Origin: HK1 sp965202875
GTDB taxonomy: Bacteria > Pseudomonadota > Gammaproteobacteria > HK1
Direction: 5' to 3'
Length of the DNA stretch: 64,000 nt
Assembly (NCBI GenBank): GCA_965202875.1
Contig: OZ241870.1
Location: 2,480,001 to 2,544,000 of the forward strand
The notes under the pieces were generated by a model. That model saw only the letters and a list, made by a program, of their open reading frames with translations. It was not told the origin of the DNA and searched no databases. Below are positions 1 to 9,626 of this stretch, one piece after another (position 1 is the stretch's first letter; the number at the start of each line of letters is the position of its first letter). The position numbers were made by a program, and so were the translations under genes.

Positions 1-171
1 TTTCTGGTGGTCACCCTCGCCTTGCCGTTGAACCCCTCCACAATGCCGTTGGACAGCGCCCCCCGGGCGCGGAACCAGTTCAAGATCAACCCCCGGTGCG
101 AGCGCATCATGCGCGCGACCCTCTTCATCGGGTCGAGCCGCGAACGCATCGTGCGGGTGCACCACCGGTCC

Positions 172-195
172 CCGCTGCCGCGGGGATGACAGGCG
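172..195. repeat. 24-nt REP-like palindrome inside the ISL3 gene
   Basis: The stretch has the form GTCATCCCCGCGGCAGCGGGG on the minus strand, a typical small bacterial palindrome. It replaces about 2 nt of the expected ISL3 sequence between WAGRF and the DRW block, shifting the frame. Confidence 0.55.
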
Positions 196-728
196 GAAGC
201 GCCCCGCCCAGTACGGCGAGACATACTCCCACAGCGCCCGGAAGTCCTCCTCGAGCAGCCAGGCGCGCACCGTGCGCAGATTGCGCCGCACCCGCTCGGA
301 CTGCGCATCGGTCAGGTTCTCGGGACGCTTGAGCAGCAGCCAGCGGCTGCGCTTGAGCACCGGCGCCCTGCCCTCGGCGGCGAGCTTCCTCGTCTGCGCC
401 GCGCGCACCTCGTCGATGGCCTTGGAGAAGTGGCTCATGATGTGGAAGCGGTCGAGCACGCACCGCCTGGCCGGCGCGCTCGGCCACCCCCTTCAGGTAC
501 GGCTTCCACAGGTCCGAGCACAAAGCGCAACGCCGCGCTGCGGGCGGCGCCGAGCTCGTCGAAGAAGCCGTGCAGGGTCTCGGCCTTGCGCTCACGCCCA
601 ATCCACAGCCGCCGCTTGCAGTGGCGGTCGAGCTGGTAGACCAGGGTCAGGTACCGGTGCCCGCGCCGGCGGGCGAGCTCGTCGATGCCAATCGCCTCGA
701 TGCCCTCAAGGTCACGATGCGCAAGGCC

Positions 729-755
729 CCCCGCTTACCCCCGCGGGGGCAGGCT
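729..755. repeat. 27-nt palindromic insert inside the ISL3 gene
   Basis: Removing exactly 27 nt here joins VEW to GLAHRDLEG, the usual ISL3 reading. The insert has a CCCCCGCGGGGG core and introduces an in-frame TAA. It resembles the small REP-like palindromes seen at 172-195, near 34755 and near 54480. Confidence 0.55.
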
Positions 756-2192
756 CCACTCGACCGCCATGCGCACCGACCGGTAGACGGTGTCCCACGA
801 GCTGTGGAACCCCGTGGCCACCTCCTGCCACGACAGCCGCTTCGCCCACCCGGCGAGGAACCAGGCACAGGCGTCGCTCACCCGGTGCTTGCCCGTCGCC
901 CACGCAACGGACTCGACCTTCACCCCGCAGCGCGCACACGCCACCCGGCGCATCGCGTAGAGAAACACCACCGGAATGTGCCACAGCGGCACGAACGCGA
1001 AGCACCGGGGCGGCAACGTGTCGTCGCCCGGCGCCGCACCGCCGCACTGCGAGCACTTCGCGCGGGCATTGGCGCGGGGGCGGACCTCCCCCTCGATGGC
1101 CAGCCGCGGATGCTCGACCAAGCGCACCGTCTCGTAGACGAACGACGAGTGCTTCTGCACCCGATCGAGGAGAGTCTTGAGCTGCATCCCGTTCCCCTCC
1201 GCGTCGCTTGGGACCTCGCAGCTCCAATGGTCGCGGAGTGCGGAACGGGATGCCTGTTCGATTCGAGACAAAGACTGATGAGAGCTTTGGCCTATGCTAC
1301 GTCCGGGTGCCTACGTGGGCGCCGTTTCGTCTGCAAGTGTACTTCAACGGACACAACTGGCTTGCGCGTCGCCTCGACAAGGCTGGCATCGCCTATGAGA
1401 TGGCCGACAACGCCTTCCTCTCCATCTCCGATTTCAAACAAGCGCAACGGCTTGCCGAGCGCCTGGACGCCAAGCAGATTCATCGACACCTGAACCGGTG
1501 GGCGAAGCGATTCTGTCCACCCCTGAAACGGTTCCGCTCCGGCTACCATTGGAGCCTCATGCAGGCGGAGTATGCCACCGACGTGTTGTTTCATCGGCAA
1601 ATCGATTCCAACCCTTGTACGACAACGTCGTCCGTACCGCCGTGCACAGTGTTCAGGCCGACCAAGTGGCGACGTTCCTGGGCCACAAGCTCACGGGCGC
1701 CTGGCAGGGCGAGGTCGGCAACGATTTCAGCACCCGCATTCAGGGAACACGCATCCGCCACCGGATGGGGGCGGCCGGCATCGAGCTCTACGACAAATTC
1801 GCCATCATGGCGCGCGTGGAGTGCACGACCAACGACATCTCCTTTTTCAAAACCCATCGTGTGGTGCAACAGCGCGATGGGCACGAAGTGTGGAAGCTCG
1901 CACCGTTACGCAAGAGCATCTACAGCTTGCGTGATTTGTGCAAGCTGATGCAGGCCGCCAACGACCGGTATCTGGCCTTCATCGCGGCGATTGACAACCC
2001 GGATGCCGGGTGGAAGGCCATCGACAAGGTAGCTCAACCGGTCAAGGCCGATGGTCGCTCTTGTCGGGGTTTCAATCTGCTCCTCAGCGACGACCATCGG
2101 CTCTTCCTCACGCTTGCACGGGGGGAGTGGTGTATCAGCGGTTTTCGAGCCGTGGATCTCAGAACCCACATTCCCTGGCTCACACCGACTCG

Positions 2193-3419
2193 CAGGGCAA
2201 CCGCATATAAAATCACTGTCCCATCAATACCTTATCTCGGAAGCCATCGTTCAATGCCGCCCGGATACGCTTCTTCCTGACGCTGATCTTCGTCGGCTCA
2301 CGCTTCAGAAGATTGACCGCCACATGCCGAATCACTCCCATATTGTGCGGTGCATTACCCCGACGAATCCGACTCTCGTCTTCCCGAAACGTCACATCCA
2401 ATCTCCAGTGCAGCTCATTCTCGATTCCCCAGTGTGAACGCACCGCTCGCCCAAATGTCTCCACATCTTCCAGCGACGTAATGTAGTACCGTTGCTCAAT
2501 ACTCACACGCCCATCATTCCAGCGCTCCGACTCCACCATCCCGACCGCTCTCAACCCATTCCACTTCTTCACACAAGACAACGCACCCAGGTCGGTGGAC
2601 AAATAATAGCTCCTGGACTCTACCCGTCCGTGACCATCCTCCGCCGTCTCGTCGTTCTCAATCCCCTCACACTCGAAATCCCTCTCCCGTGCCGCATCAA
2701 AATACCTCCGAACCTCCCTGTTCAATTGCCTCTGGTTCCCCTTCACCGCCAACATAATCCCCTCCCCCTTCCTTGACCTGCTTCGCTATCGCTCGTTGGC
2801 ATCCCATCGCATCCAGCGTCACGATACACCCTGACAATTCCAGCTTATCCAGCAACTCCGGCACCGCCGTGATCTCGTTCGACTTCTCCTCCGTCTTCAC
2901 CTGCCCAAGCACCACTGCATTGCTACACGCCCAGGCACTCACCATATGCAGCGCCTTCATACCCCGTTTGCGGTCGTGGGAACGCCTCTGCGTCTTCCCG
3001 TCCACTGCAATCATCTCACCATCACTCAACTTCACGACATCTTCCATCCAGCTCATGAAGCAGTCCTGAAAACCCCTCATCGACAGCGCCGAGATGATTC
3101 GTGCAATTGTCGTCCACCGGGACCCCATTGGCCAGCGGAACATAGCGGCGAAGCCACTCCAGCTTCGTGCGCCCAAATTCTTCGATGTCACTCCATCCCT
3201 CCGCGCCACTGACCACCGCACACACGCACAGGACGATGACATCAATCAACTCATGCTTCTTGTTTCTATCGACTCGCGGATCCTCCAGCTTTGAGAAATG
3301 CTCGATCATACTTGCAGGGGCTGTCGTGTTCATTTCTTGCCATCTCCATCTCCTTGATGAAGACGCCATTAGATCACAAAACTTGTTGATGTCAATACAT
3401 TTTTAGTGATCTTGCCCTG
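2193..3419 (-). mobile_element. ISAs1-family insertion sequence, copy 1 (1227 bp)
   Basis: The ends are inverted repeats starting CAGGGCAA (2193 inward; 3419 inward on the other strand). The flanking 10-bp direct repeat CACCGACTCG lies at 2183-2192 and 3420-3429. The length equals that of copy 2 (11427-12653), with only scattered single-base differences, so both are recent relatives. The insertion splits the hypothetical gene 1252-3592. A 10-bp target duplication fits the ISAs1 family. Confidence 0.93.
2213..3333 (-). pseudogene. ISAs1-family transposase of copy 1, frame broken twice
   Basis: Three consecutive frames give one DDE transposase: IEHFSKLEDPRVDRNKKHELIDVI then, after a shift near 3108, ISALSMRGFQDCFMSWM with DGEMIAVDGKTQRRS, then, after a second shift near 2757, AVKGNQRQLNREV, the HWGIENELHWRLDVTFREDESR block and the C-terminus. 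Both shifts look like loss of 2 nt (ACAC to AC, GTGT to GT) relative to the expected protein. Copy 2 has both at the same places, so they predate the duplication. Either the copies moved using another transposase, or frameshifting restores the product; decay is simpler. Confidence 0.85.
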
Positions 3420-3801
3420 CACCGACTCGTTGCTCTTCCCTTCTCAAGCGTCTTCGCACACATGGCCTCATCAAGAAGGTGGGGCATCGCTACAAGTACT
3501 ATCTTGCCAAGCTGGGAAGGCGCGTTCTGGTCACTGCTCTCAACATCCGCGAATCTGTAGTTCTTCCCGCACTTTGTGACAACAGCGCATGAATTCTTCG
3601 TCGTTTTGTCGAAGATCTCATCGGTAAGAGACTAACGTCTGCAATCGTGCCTCCTTGACAGCCGCGCCAGAGAGTGCCGCCGTGGAACCGGAACATCGCG
3701 GGCATTCCGTCACGCGGGTACTGGAAATGCGGGTTCGCTCCCTGCCTTGCGGGATGATGGTACGGCCGGCGGATCGTCCGCAACACCCACGTCCACATCC
3801 C

Positions 3802-4149
3802 TTACCCGCGTTTCACCATCCTCCCGAGCGGCCGTCCTCCAATGAGGTGCAGGTGGAGGTGGAACACCTCCTGGTTCCCGTCGCGGTTGCAGTTGATGAT
3901 GAGCCGGTAGCCGCTCTCGGCCACCCCTTCGCGCTTCGCGAGGTCGCGGGCGACCAGGAGCATGTGGCCTGCGAGGGCCTCGTCCTCGTCGGCGAGATCG
4001 TTGGCGGTGGGGATCTCACGGTTCGGCACGATGAGGATGTGCGTCGGGGCGGCCGGGCTGATGTCGCGGAACGCGGTTACCCGGTCGTCCCTGTAGACGA
4101 CGTCGGCGGGCAGCTCGCCCGCGACGATCTTGGAGAAAACGGTGGACAT
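3802..4149 (-). CDS. HIT-family nucleotide-binding protein
   Basis: A 115-residue histidine-triad protein. It begins STVFSKIVAGELPADVVYRDD and carries the catalytic triad in VFHLHLHLIGG near residues 94-104. Such proteins hydrolyse nucleoside phosphoramidates, adenylyl conjugates or dinucleoside polyphosphates in the cytosol. The start at 4149 has AAGGAGA at ideal spacing; upstream in-frame codons are not needed. The length is normal for the group. It is divergent from the broken dehydrogenase gene at 4406. The family call is firm, the substrate unknown. Confidence 0.93.
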   Translation of the reverse strand: MSTVFSKIVAGELPADVVYRDDRVTAFRDISPAAPTHILIVPNREIPTANDLADEDEALAGHMLLVARDLAKREGVAESGYRLIINCNRDGNQEVFHLHLHLIGGRPLGRMVKRG

Positions 4150-4405
4150 CGGGTCTCCTTCTCTACACCGGGTTTGTACGGGCGGTTGTGCACGAACATC
4201 GGGACGCCGGGGAGGAACGAACCGCACCGGCGTTCCAGCGGGGCGCATGATAGCCGAACCATGCCGGGTTGGGGCGGCAAGGCGAATTCGAACCGGGGAT
4301 GCGCACACCCGCGTGTTCGGAATCGTCTTCCGATGCGATGGCATCCTCGCCGCCTCCTGGAACACACTGGAAACGTATCCTCCAAGACATCCCCGGAGAA
4401 GACTC

Positions 4406-5895
4406 ATGACCGGCAACGACACGACCCCCCTACCCTCCGGCACTTCATCGACGGCGAGCGCGTCCCCGGGGAGAGCAACCACTTCGGCGACGTCTTACGA
4501 CCTGGCGAGCGGCCGGGTCCAGGCGCGGGTGCCGTTCGCGACCGCGGGCGAGGTCGGCAAGGCGGTCCGGGCGGCGAAGGCGGCGTTCCCCACATGGGCG
4601 GCGACCCCGCCCTCGCAACGCGCGCGCATCCTGTTCCGCTACCGCGACATCCTCGAAACGCACCGCGAGGAGCTGGCCCGCATCTGCTCCTCCGAACACG
4701 GCAAGACCCTCGACGACGCCCGCGGATCGGTCACCCGAGGCATCGAGATCGTCGAGTTCGCCTGTGGGATCCCCCAGCTCCTCAAGGGCGAGATGAACGA
4801 GAACGTCGCCGGCAACGTGGACAGCTTCAACGTCCGCCAGCCGCTGGGCGTATGCGCCGGCATCACGCCCTTCAACTTCCCGGCCATGGTCCCGATGTGG
4901 ATGTATCCGGTGGCGCTGGCCTGCGGCAACACCTTCGTGCTGAAACCCTCGGGAAAGGACCCGTCCTGCGGCCTGCGGCTCGCCGAGCTGGCGATCGAGG
5001 CCGGGGCGCCGCCCGGCGTGCTGAACGTCGTCAACGGCGACAGGGAGGCGGTGGATGCGCTGCTCGCCCATGAGGACGTGGCGGCGGTGAGCTTCGTCGG
5101 CTCGACGCCGGTCGCGGAGTACGTCCACCGCACCGGGACCGCCGCGGGTAAACGGGTGCAGGCGCTCGGCGGGACGAAGAACCACCTGGTGGTCATGCCG
5201 GACGCCGACATGGACCAAGTGACCGACGCCCTCGTCGGCTCGGCCGGGGAGCGGTGCATGGCGGTAGCGGTCGCGGTCGCGGTGGCGGTCGGTGACGAGA
5301 CCGCCGACGATCTGATCGGCCGACTGAAGCCGAGGGTCGAGGCGCTGAAGATCGGCGCCTTCGACACCGGCGGGGTGGAGATGGGGCCGCTGGTCACCCG
5401 CGAGCACCGCGACAAGGTCCGGGGCTACGTCGACACCGGCGTCGGGGAAGGGGCGGCCTTGGTCGTGGACGGTCGCGGCGCCGCCGTCGAAGGCCACGAG
5501 GACGGCTTCTTCATCGGCGGTTGCATCTTCGACCACGTGACTCCGGACATGCGCATCTACAAGGAGGAGACCTTCGGCCCGGTCCTGGGCGTGGTGCGGG
5601 CGAAGGACTACCGAGGAGGCGCTCAGGCTCGTCAACGGGCACGAGCTCGGGAACGGCGCCGCGATCTTCACCCGTGACGGCGACGCCGCGCGCGACTTCG
5701 CCCACCGCGCGCAAATCGGCATGGTCGGCGTCAACGTGCCGATCCCGGTGCCGACCGCCTACCACAGCTTCGGGGACTGGAAGCGCTCGCTGTTCGGGGA
5801 CCACCACATGCACGGACCGGAGGGGGTACGCTTCTTCACCCGGATGAAGACTGTGACCACCCGCTGGCCCTCCGGCATCCGCGAAGGCGCGGTAG
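4406..5895 (+). pseudogene. mmsA: Methylmalonate-semialdehyde dehydrogenase, broken
   Basis: The reading matches the CoA-acylating aldehyde dehydrogenase of valine/propanoate-semialdehyde breakdown: GITPFNFPAMVPMWMYPVALACGN, FVGSTPVAEYVH, the catalytic-Cys region SAGERCMA, KEETFGPVLGV, and GMVGVNVPIPVP with a SFGDWK block. The start at 4406 has GGAGAAG upstream. Defects: paired compensating shifts between about 4425 and 4495 (the true frame there reads TLRHFIDGERVPGESNHFGDV); an in-frame loss of about 4 residues just before the catalytic Cys block; an extra C near 5612 shifting the frame; and no normal C-terminus after TTRWPS. It is unlikely to be functional, unless the shifts are assembly errors. 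Confidence 0.85.
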
Positions 5896-6231
5896 CGCAG
5901 CACCGAAGCCTGACGCTGCACGGGAGGCAGGGGTATCGCCGCTGCGTTCATGACCTCTCGCGTCGTTTCCGTCTGCCCGGGAGCGAGAGACCGTGGGCTG
6001 GAACAACGGACCCGCACCGCCGCCCGTGCGCGTCTCGCGATGGATCCCGGGCGCGGGGCGCCATCCCCGTACGCAGCTCACGACCGTACGGGTACGCGAA
6101 CCGCAACCTGCCGATCTGCGGCTCCCGCCCGCGGCTCACGGTGCTGTCCGACACCGCGTTGATCGCGGCCGGCGGTCCGTTCGAATCACGCGCCCGGATG
6201 GAGGCGGACCACCCAGAAGAGGGAAGAGCGA
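5896..6231. other. Stretch without a recognisable gene
   Basis: About 335 bases between the broken dehydrogenase and the rhodanese fragment. Several frames stay open because of the high GC content, but none reads like a protein family I know, and no RNA gene is apparent. It may hold the eroded 3' end of mmsA. Confidence 0.4.
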
Positions 6232-6330
6232 TGAAGACGGTAAACGCAAGCGGGCTGAGGCGGATGCTCCTCGACGATCGGGAGCTTGCGCTGCCCAATG
6301 TGCGCGAGGAACGGAGCATCAGCCGCAGGG
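6232..6330 (+). pseudogene. Rhodanese-like protein, N-terminal fragment
   Basis: The ATG at 6232 follows GAGGGAAGAG and starts MKTVNASGLRRMLLDDRELAL.NVREE, the usual opening of single-domain rhodanese (sulfurtransferase) proteins, where L-DVREE precedes the second strand. Similarity fades after about 33 codons, and the end of dctM lies directly beyond on the other strand. No catalytic Cys loop remains. Probably cut off by rearrangement. Confidence 0.5.
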
Positions 6331-6349
6331 TCCGTCCTCCGGCAGCCGC

Positions 6350-9013
6350 TCAGAAGTGCAGCGAGATGTCGCGGTGCACCGACTGGCACCGCGCGACCAA
6401 GCGGGCCTGCTCCTGCGTGAGCCGCTCCTGGACCCGCAAGCCGATGCTGTGCCGGATCGCCTCGTCGTACTCGGAGAGCCCCGGCAGCAGCTCGCCGGCC
6501 GCGCGGGTGCGCCACGCGACCTCCTCCGCGTAGCGCTCGCGCGCTTCGGCCAAGAAGCCCGCCGCCTTCTCCCGGTCCGGGGCATTGCCGCGCAACGCCC
6601 GGCGGGCCTTCGACAGCCGGCCCTTGATCCGGCTGCTGCCCGCCACCGCGCCGAGCTCCCGCTCCGCCGCCTTGATGATCTCCATCGCCTGCTCCGGCGG
6701 ATCGTTCGCGACCACGCCTTCCAGGCTCGCAAGCGCCGGCTGGAACGCACGCAGCGCGTCCGCGTCCGCGATGAGCGTCCGCAGATCGGCGACGGTCCGG
6801 TACGCCTCGTCCACGCTCTGCCGATACTCGCGGCGGACCTTCTTCCGCGTGTCCGAGAGCGCGACGTAACGCGCCCTCGCCTCCTCCCACGCGGCCGGGA
6901 TGCCGGCCTCGATCGCGGCCATCTCCGCCTCGACCTGTGCGATCGCCCGCTCCACGGCGTCGCGATCCTCGTCGCTCGCGGTCTCGTCGCGCGAAAGCCG
7001 CGAGCGGTCCCGCTCCAGCCGCTCCAGCCGCTTCCCGAGCTTGCGCAGCTCCGACTGCATCCGGCGCACCTCCACGTGCAGCGGCCGGTACTCCGGCAGG
7101 TACGCCTCCACCGCCGCATCCGCCTCGCGCACCGTCCGGGCCAGGCCGATACCGGCGCGCGCGTGTTCCAGGCTGCCTTCGTACTTCTCGCGAAGGGCGC
7201 CGGGGAGGAACCCGGCCTCCAGGGCCGCAGCCCGATCGACGTGGGCGCGCAGCGCGTCGCCGTTGCGGTCGTATTCGGCGAAGACGTACTCCTCCAGGCA
7301 GTGCTGGAGCTTCGGGTTCATCGGCGGAGGCGCGGTCTCCGAGCCGAGGTAGACGCGGTTCGGCAGGTAGTTCACCAGGCTCGGGTACAGGCCCGCGATG
7401 GCGAGGCCGACGAGCTGCAGCGCGATGAAGACGGCGGCCCCGCGGTAGATCTCCAGGGTCTTGACGATCGCCGGGGCGACCCCGCGCAGGTAGAACAGCG
7501 CGAAGCCGAACGGCGGGGTCAGGAACGAGGTCTGGATGTTGAGCCCCACCATCACCCCGAACCATACCGCGGTGATGTTGGCGCCGGGGTCCGCCAGCAG
7601 GATCGGGGCGACGATGGGGATCACCACCACCGCGATCTCGATGAAGTCGAGGAAGAACCCGAGCAGGAAGATCACCGCCATGACCACGACGAACTGCGTC
7701 CAGAACCCCCCGGGCAGGCTGGTCAGGTACTCGCGCACCAGATCCTCGCCGCCGAAGGCGCGGAACGCGGAGGTCAGCATGGCGGCGCCGATCAGGATGA
7801 TGAAGACCATCGAGGTGGTCTTCGCGGTCTCCACCATCACCCCCTTGAGGGTGTCCTCGATGGCATGGGCCCGCCACAGGCTCCAGAAGATGGCCACGAG
7901 CAGCCCCACCGTGCCCGCCAGCGCCAGCGCGATGCCCCGCGCGTCCTCCGCGCTGCCGATGTTCTTGACGTTGATGTCGTAGAGCGCGAGCACCACCAGG
8001 ATCTCGACGATGGAAACGATGGCGATGACCGCGGGCAGGAAGGCGCTGCGCCGGCCCGCGGTGAGGCGGTACCCGCCCATGATCAGCGCGCCGATCGCGC
8101 CGATCGCCCCGGCCTGGTTCACGGTGGCGACGCCGGTGAGGATGGAGCCGAGCACCGCGAGGATGAGCGTGAGGGGCGGCACCAGCGCCAGCACCACCCC
8201 GAGGAAGAACCGCGCGTCCATCCGGCCTTCGTACCGCACCGGGGGGGCGCTCTTCGGGTCGATGAGGGCGTGGACGAGGATGTAGGCCATGTAGGTGGCC
8301 ACGAGGATGAGCCCGGGGACGAACGCCCCCATGAACATGTCGCCGGCGCTGGCCGAGACCACGTCGAACTCCGACGGCATGGTGATCTCGCCCGTCGCCG
8401 CCTTGTAGTCGGCCTTGCGCGCGGTGCTGGCGATGTCCGCCGCGCTCGCGAGCTGGTCGGCGAGGATGATGAGCACCACCGACGGCGGGATGATCTGCCC
8501 CAGCGTCCCCGAGGCGCAGATCGTCCCCGTCGCGAGCGGCCGGGAGTAGCTGTTGCGCAGCATCGCGGGCAGCGAGATGAGCCCCATCGCGATGACCGTC
8601 GCCCCCACGATGCCGGTGGTGGCGGCGAGCAGGGCGCCGACGAAGACCACCGAGATCCCCAGCCCCCCCGGTATCGGCCCGAACAGCCGGGCCATCGCCA
8701 CCAGCAGGTCTTCGGCGATCCGGGACCGTTGCAGCATGATCCCCATGAACACGAAGAGCGGGACCGCGATGAGGGTGTCGCGTTCGACCACCCAGTACAG
8801 GCTGCGGAAGTTCGTGACCCCGGCGCTCAGCCACTCGATGGGGCCTCCGTGCGCGAAGTAGGCGCTGGCGTCGCCCGCGAACAGCCAGCCGCAGAGCGCG
8901 GCGGCGCCGATGGACAGGATGGCGGAGCCGGGCAGCGCGAATCCGACCGGAAAGCCGGACATGAGCGCGAACACCATGAGCAGGATGAGGACGACGAGAA
9001 AGACGAGCTCCAT
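6350..9013 (-). CDS. dctM: TRAP transporter large permease with a long C-terminal coiled-coil extension
   Basis: An 888-residue protein. Residues 1 to about 560 are a DctM-type permease: many membrane helices, with PLFVFMGIMLQRSRI, GATVIAMGLISLPAMLRNSY, GQIIPPSVVLIILADQL and GLNIQTSFLTPPFGFALFYLRG. This subunit carries substrate through the inner membrane with Na+ coupling, together with a small DctQ subunit and a periplasmic DctP protein. From about residue 565 (MNPKLQHCLEEYVFAEYD) to the end, roughly 320 residues are charged, heptad-like and without membrane helices. The start at 9013 opens directly into the first helix. The partner dctQ is at 15952-17064 on the same strand, separated by mobile elements; no dctP gene is in the window. 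Confidence 0.92.
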   Translation of the reverse strand: MELVFLVVLILLMVFALMSGFPVGFALPGSAILSIGAAALCGWLFAGDASAYFAHGGPIEWLSAGVTNFRSLYWVVERDTLIAVPLFVFMGIMLQRSRIAEDLLVAMARLFGPIPGGLGISVVFVGALLAATTGIVGATVIAMGLISLPAMLRNSYSRPLATGTICASGTLGQIIPPSVVLIILADQLASAADIASTARKADYKAATGEITMPSEFDVVSASAGDMFMGAFVPGLILVATYMAYILVHALIDPKSAPPVRYEGRMDARFFLGVVLALVPPLTLILAVLGSILTGVATVNQAGAIGAIGALIMGGYRLTAGRRSAFLPAVIAIVSIVEILVVLALYDINVKNIGSAEDARGIALALAGTVGLLVAIFWSLWRAHAIEDTLKGVMVETAKTTSMVFIILIGAAMLTSAFRAFGGEDLVREYLTSLPGGFWTQFVVVMAVIFLLGFFLDFIEIAVVVIPIVAPILLADPGANITAVWFGVMVGLNIQTSFLTPPFGFALFYLRGVAPAIVKTLEIYRGAAVFIALQLVGLAIAGLYPSLVNYLPNRVYLGSETAPPPMNPKLQHCLEEYVFAEYDRNGDALRAHVDRAAALEAGFLPGALREKYEGSLEHARAGIGLARTVREADAAVEAYLPEYRPLHVEVRRMQSELRKLGKRLERLERDRSRLSRDETASDEDRDAVERAIAQVEAEMAAIEAGIPAAWEEARARYVALSDTRKKVRREYRQSVDEAYRTVADLRTLIADADALRAFQPALASLEGVVANDPPEQAMEIIKAAERELGAVAGSSRIKGRLSKARRALRGNAPDREKAAGFLAEARERYAEEVAWRTRAAGELLPGLSEYDEAIRHSIGLRVQERLTQEQARLVARCQSVHRDISLHF

Positions 9014-9077
9014 GGCGTTCGTCCTAACCCGGCACAGCCGGAGTCGAAGGGTGGCCCCGGTCCCGGGAGCGGCGCCT

Positions 9078-9106
9078 CCTGGGAGCGCGGGCGTCCCGCC
9101 CGCAAC
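9078..9106 (+). repeat. Dispersed REP-like repeat, copy 1
   Basis: A 29-nt unit beginning CCTGGGAGCGCGGGCGTCCC, itself partly palindromic (GCGGGCG-TCC-CGCCCGC). An exact inverted copy lies at 9251-9279 and a 28-nt direct copy at 46736-46763. Confidence 0.8.
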
Positions 9107-9250
9107 ACGCCGGAGGCGTGGGCTTTTCGGGCACCCCGTCCCTTGGCCATGACAAGGCTCTCCCCTGTCGTGACGGGCTTCGCCAAGTGAAGCGCTTCCC
9201 GGGAATACGTGCATCCCGCCCGCATGGACAATCAATCGGGCCTTCGGCCC

Positions 9251-9279
9251 GTTGCGGGCGGGACGCCCGCGCTCCCAGG
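9251..9279 (-). repeat. Dispersed REP-like repeat, copy 2 (inverted)
   Basis: Exact reverse complement of 9078-9106. The pair could form a long hairpin around a loop of about 144 nt in the region upstream of dctM. Confidence 0.8.
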
Positions 9280-9626
9280 TCCGCGCCGGTCCGTACCGGC
9301 ACGGCCGGAACCACGGTCGGCCGACGGATCATTCTTCGTCACCCTGCTCCGGATTTCGCCGGCCAAGTGGCTGCCGGGCGGAACGTCCTCCCGTCGTTTC
9401 AACCTGCAACGCGCCGCCGCATACGGCCGGAGGTCGATCCGATCGCCGCTCGCGGGCCGCTCCGCATCGTCCAGCGCATTCGGGTCTCCGGCGCCCGCGA
9501 CGAAACTTTCTCCGTCCAGTGCCGCACGGCATGATCGCACGAGAGGGGGCTTCGGGCATGTCTCATCTCCTCGTGGCGGAGAGAAACCTGCCAGTTGCAG
9601 AAAAAATCGACCCATACATGCGTTCA

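Larger units (their letters stand above)
1..1187 (-). pseudogene. ISL3-family transposase, decayed and cut by the window edge
   Basis: The minus strand from 1187 reads an ISL3 transposase: an N-terminal zinc-ribbon region with CSQCGG and CARCGVK pairs, then the conserved blocks WFLAGWAKRLSWQEVA, GIDELARRRGHRYLTLVYQLD, CSDLWKPYL and DRFHIMSHF. The start at 1187 is preceded by GGAGGGG at good spacing. The frame is broken several times: a 27-nt in-frame insert carrying TAA (729-755), a net 2-nt loss near 487 (family sequence suggests HVLDRF where the frame jumps), and a 24-nt insert at 172-195. The 3' end lies outside the window. It cannot make a full-length transposase. Family membership rests on remembered ISL3 motifs and is strong; the outer ends were not located. 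Confidence 0.85.
1252..3592 (+). pseudogene. Conserved hypothetical gene split by an ISAs1 element (exon parts 1252-2192 and 3430-3592)
   Basis: The left part reads from RFETKTDESFGLCYVRVP, has a 1-nt loss near 1605 (ATTTCC expected, ATTCC seen) and continues to WLTPTR at 2192. The element at 2193-3419 follows, flanked by CACCGACTCG on both sides. Taking out the element plus one repeat joins codon CG|T and continues LLKRLRTHGLIKKVGHRYKYYLAKLGRR to a TGA at 3590, a winged-helix-like C-terminus. I recall similar proteins as unnamed conserved hypotheticals of about 450 residues; the function is unknown. The 5' end is missing, probably replaced by the ISL3 element. Confidence 0.8.
9014..9626. other. 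Intergenic stretch holding an inverted repeat pair
   Basis: About 610 bases between dctM and the IS1380 element. The only structure I see is the inverted pair at 9078-9106 and 9251-9279. No convincing coding frame. Confidence 0.5.

Noticed and set aside
2213..3333. Programmed frameshifting as proof of an active ISAs1 transposase
   Set aside because: Neither site is a classic slippery heptamer that I can recognise, and two shifts would be needed; kept only as a possibility in the findings.
5993..9190. 1065-codon frame opposite dctM
   Set aside because: Shadow frame; the minus strand encodes a clear permease.
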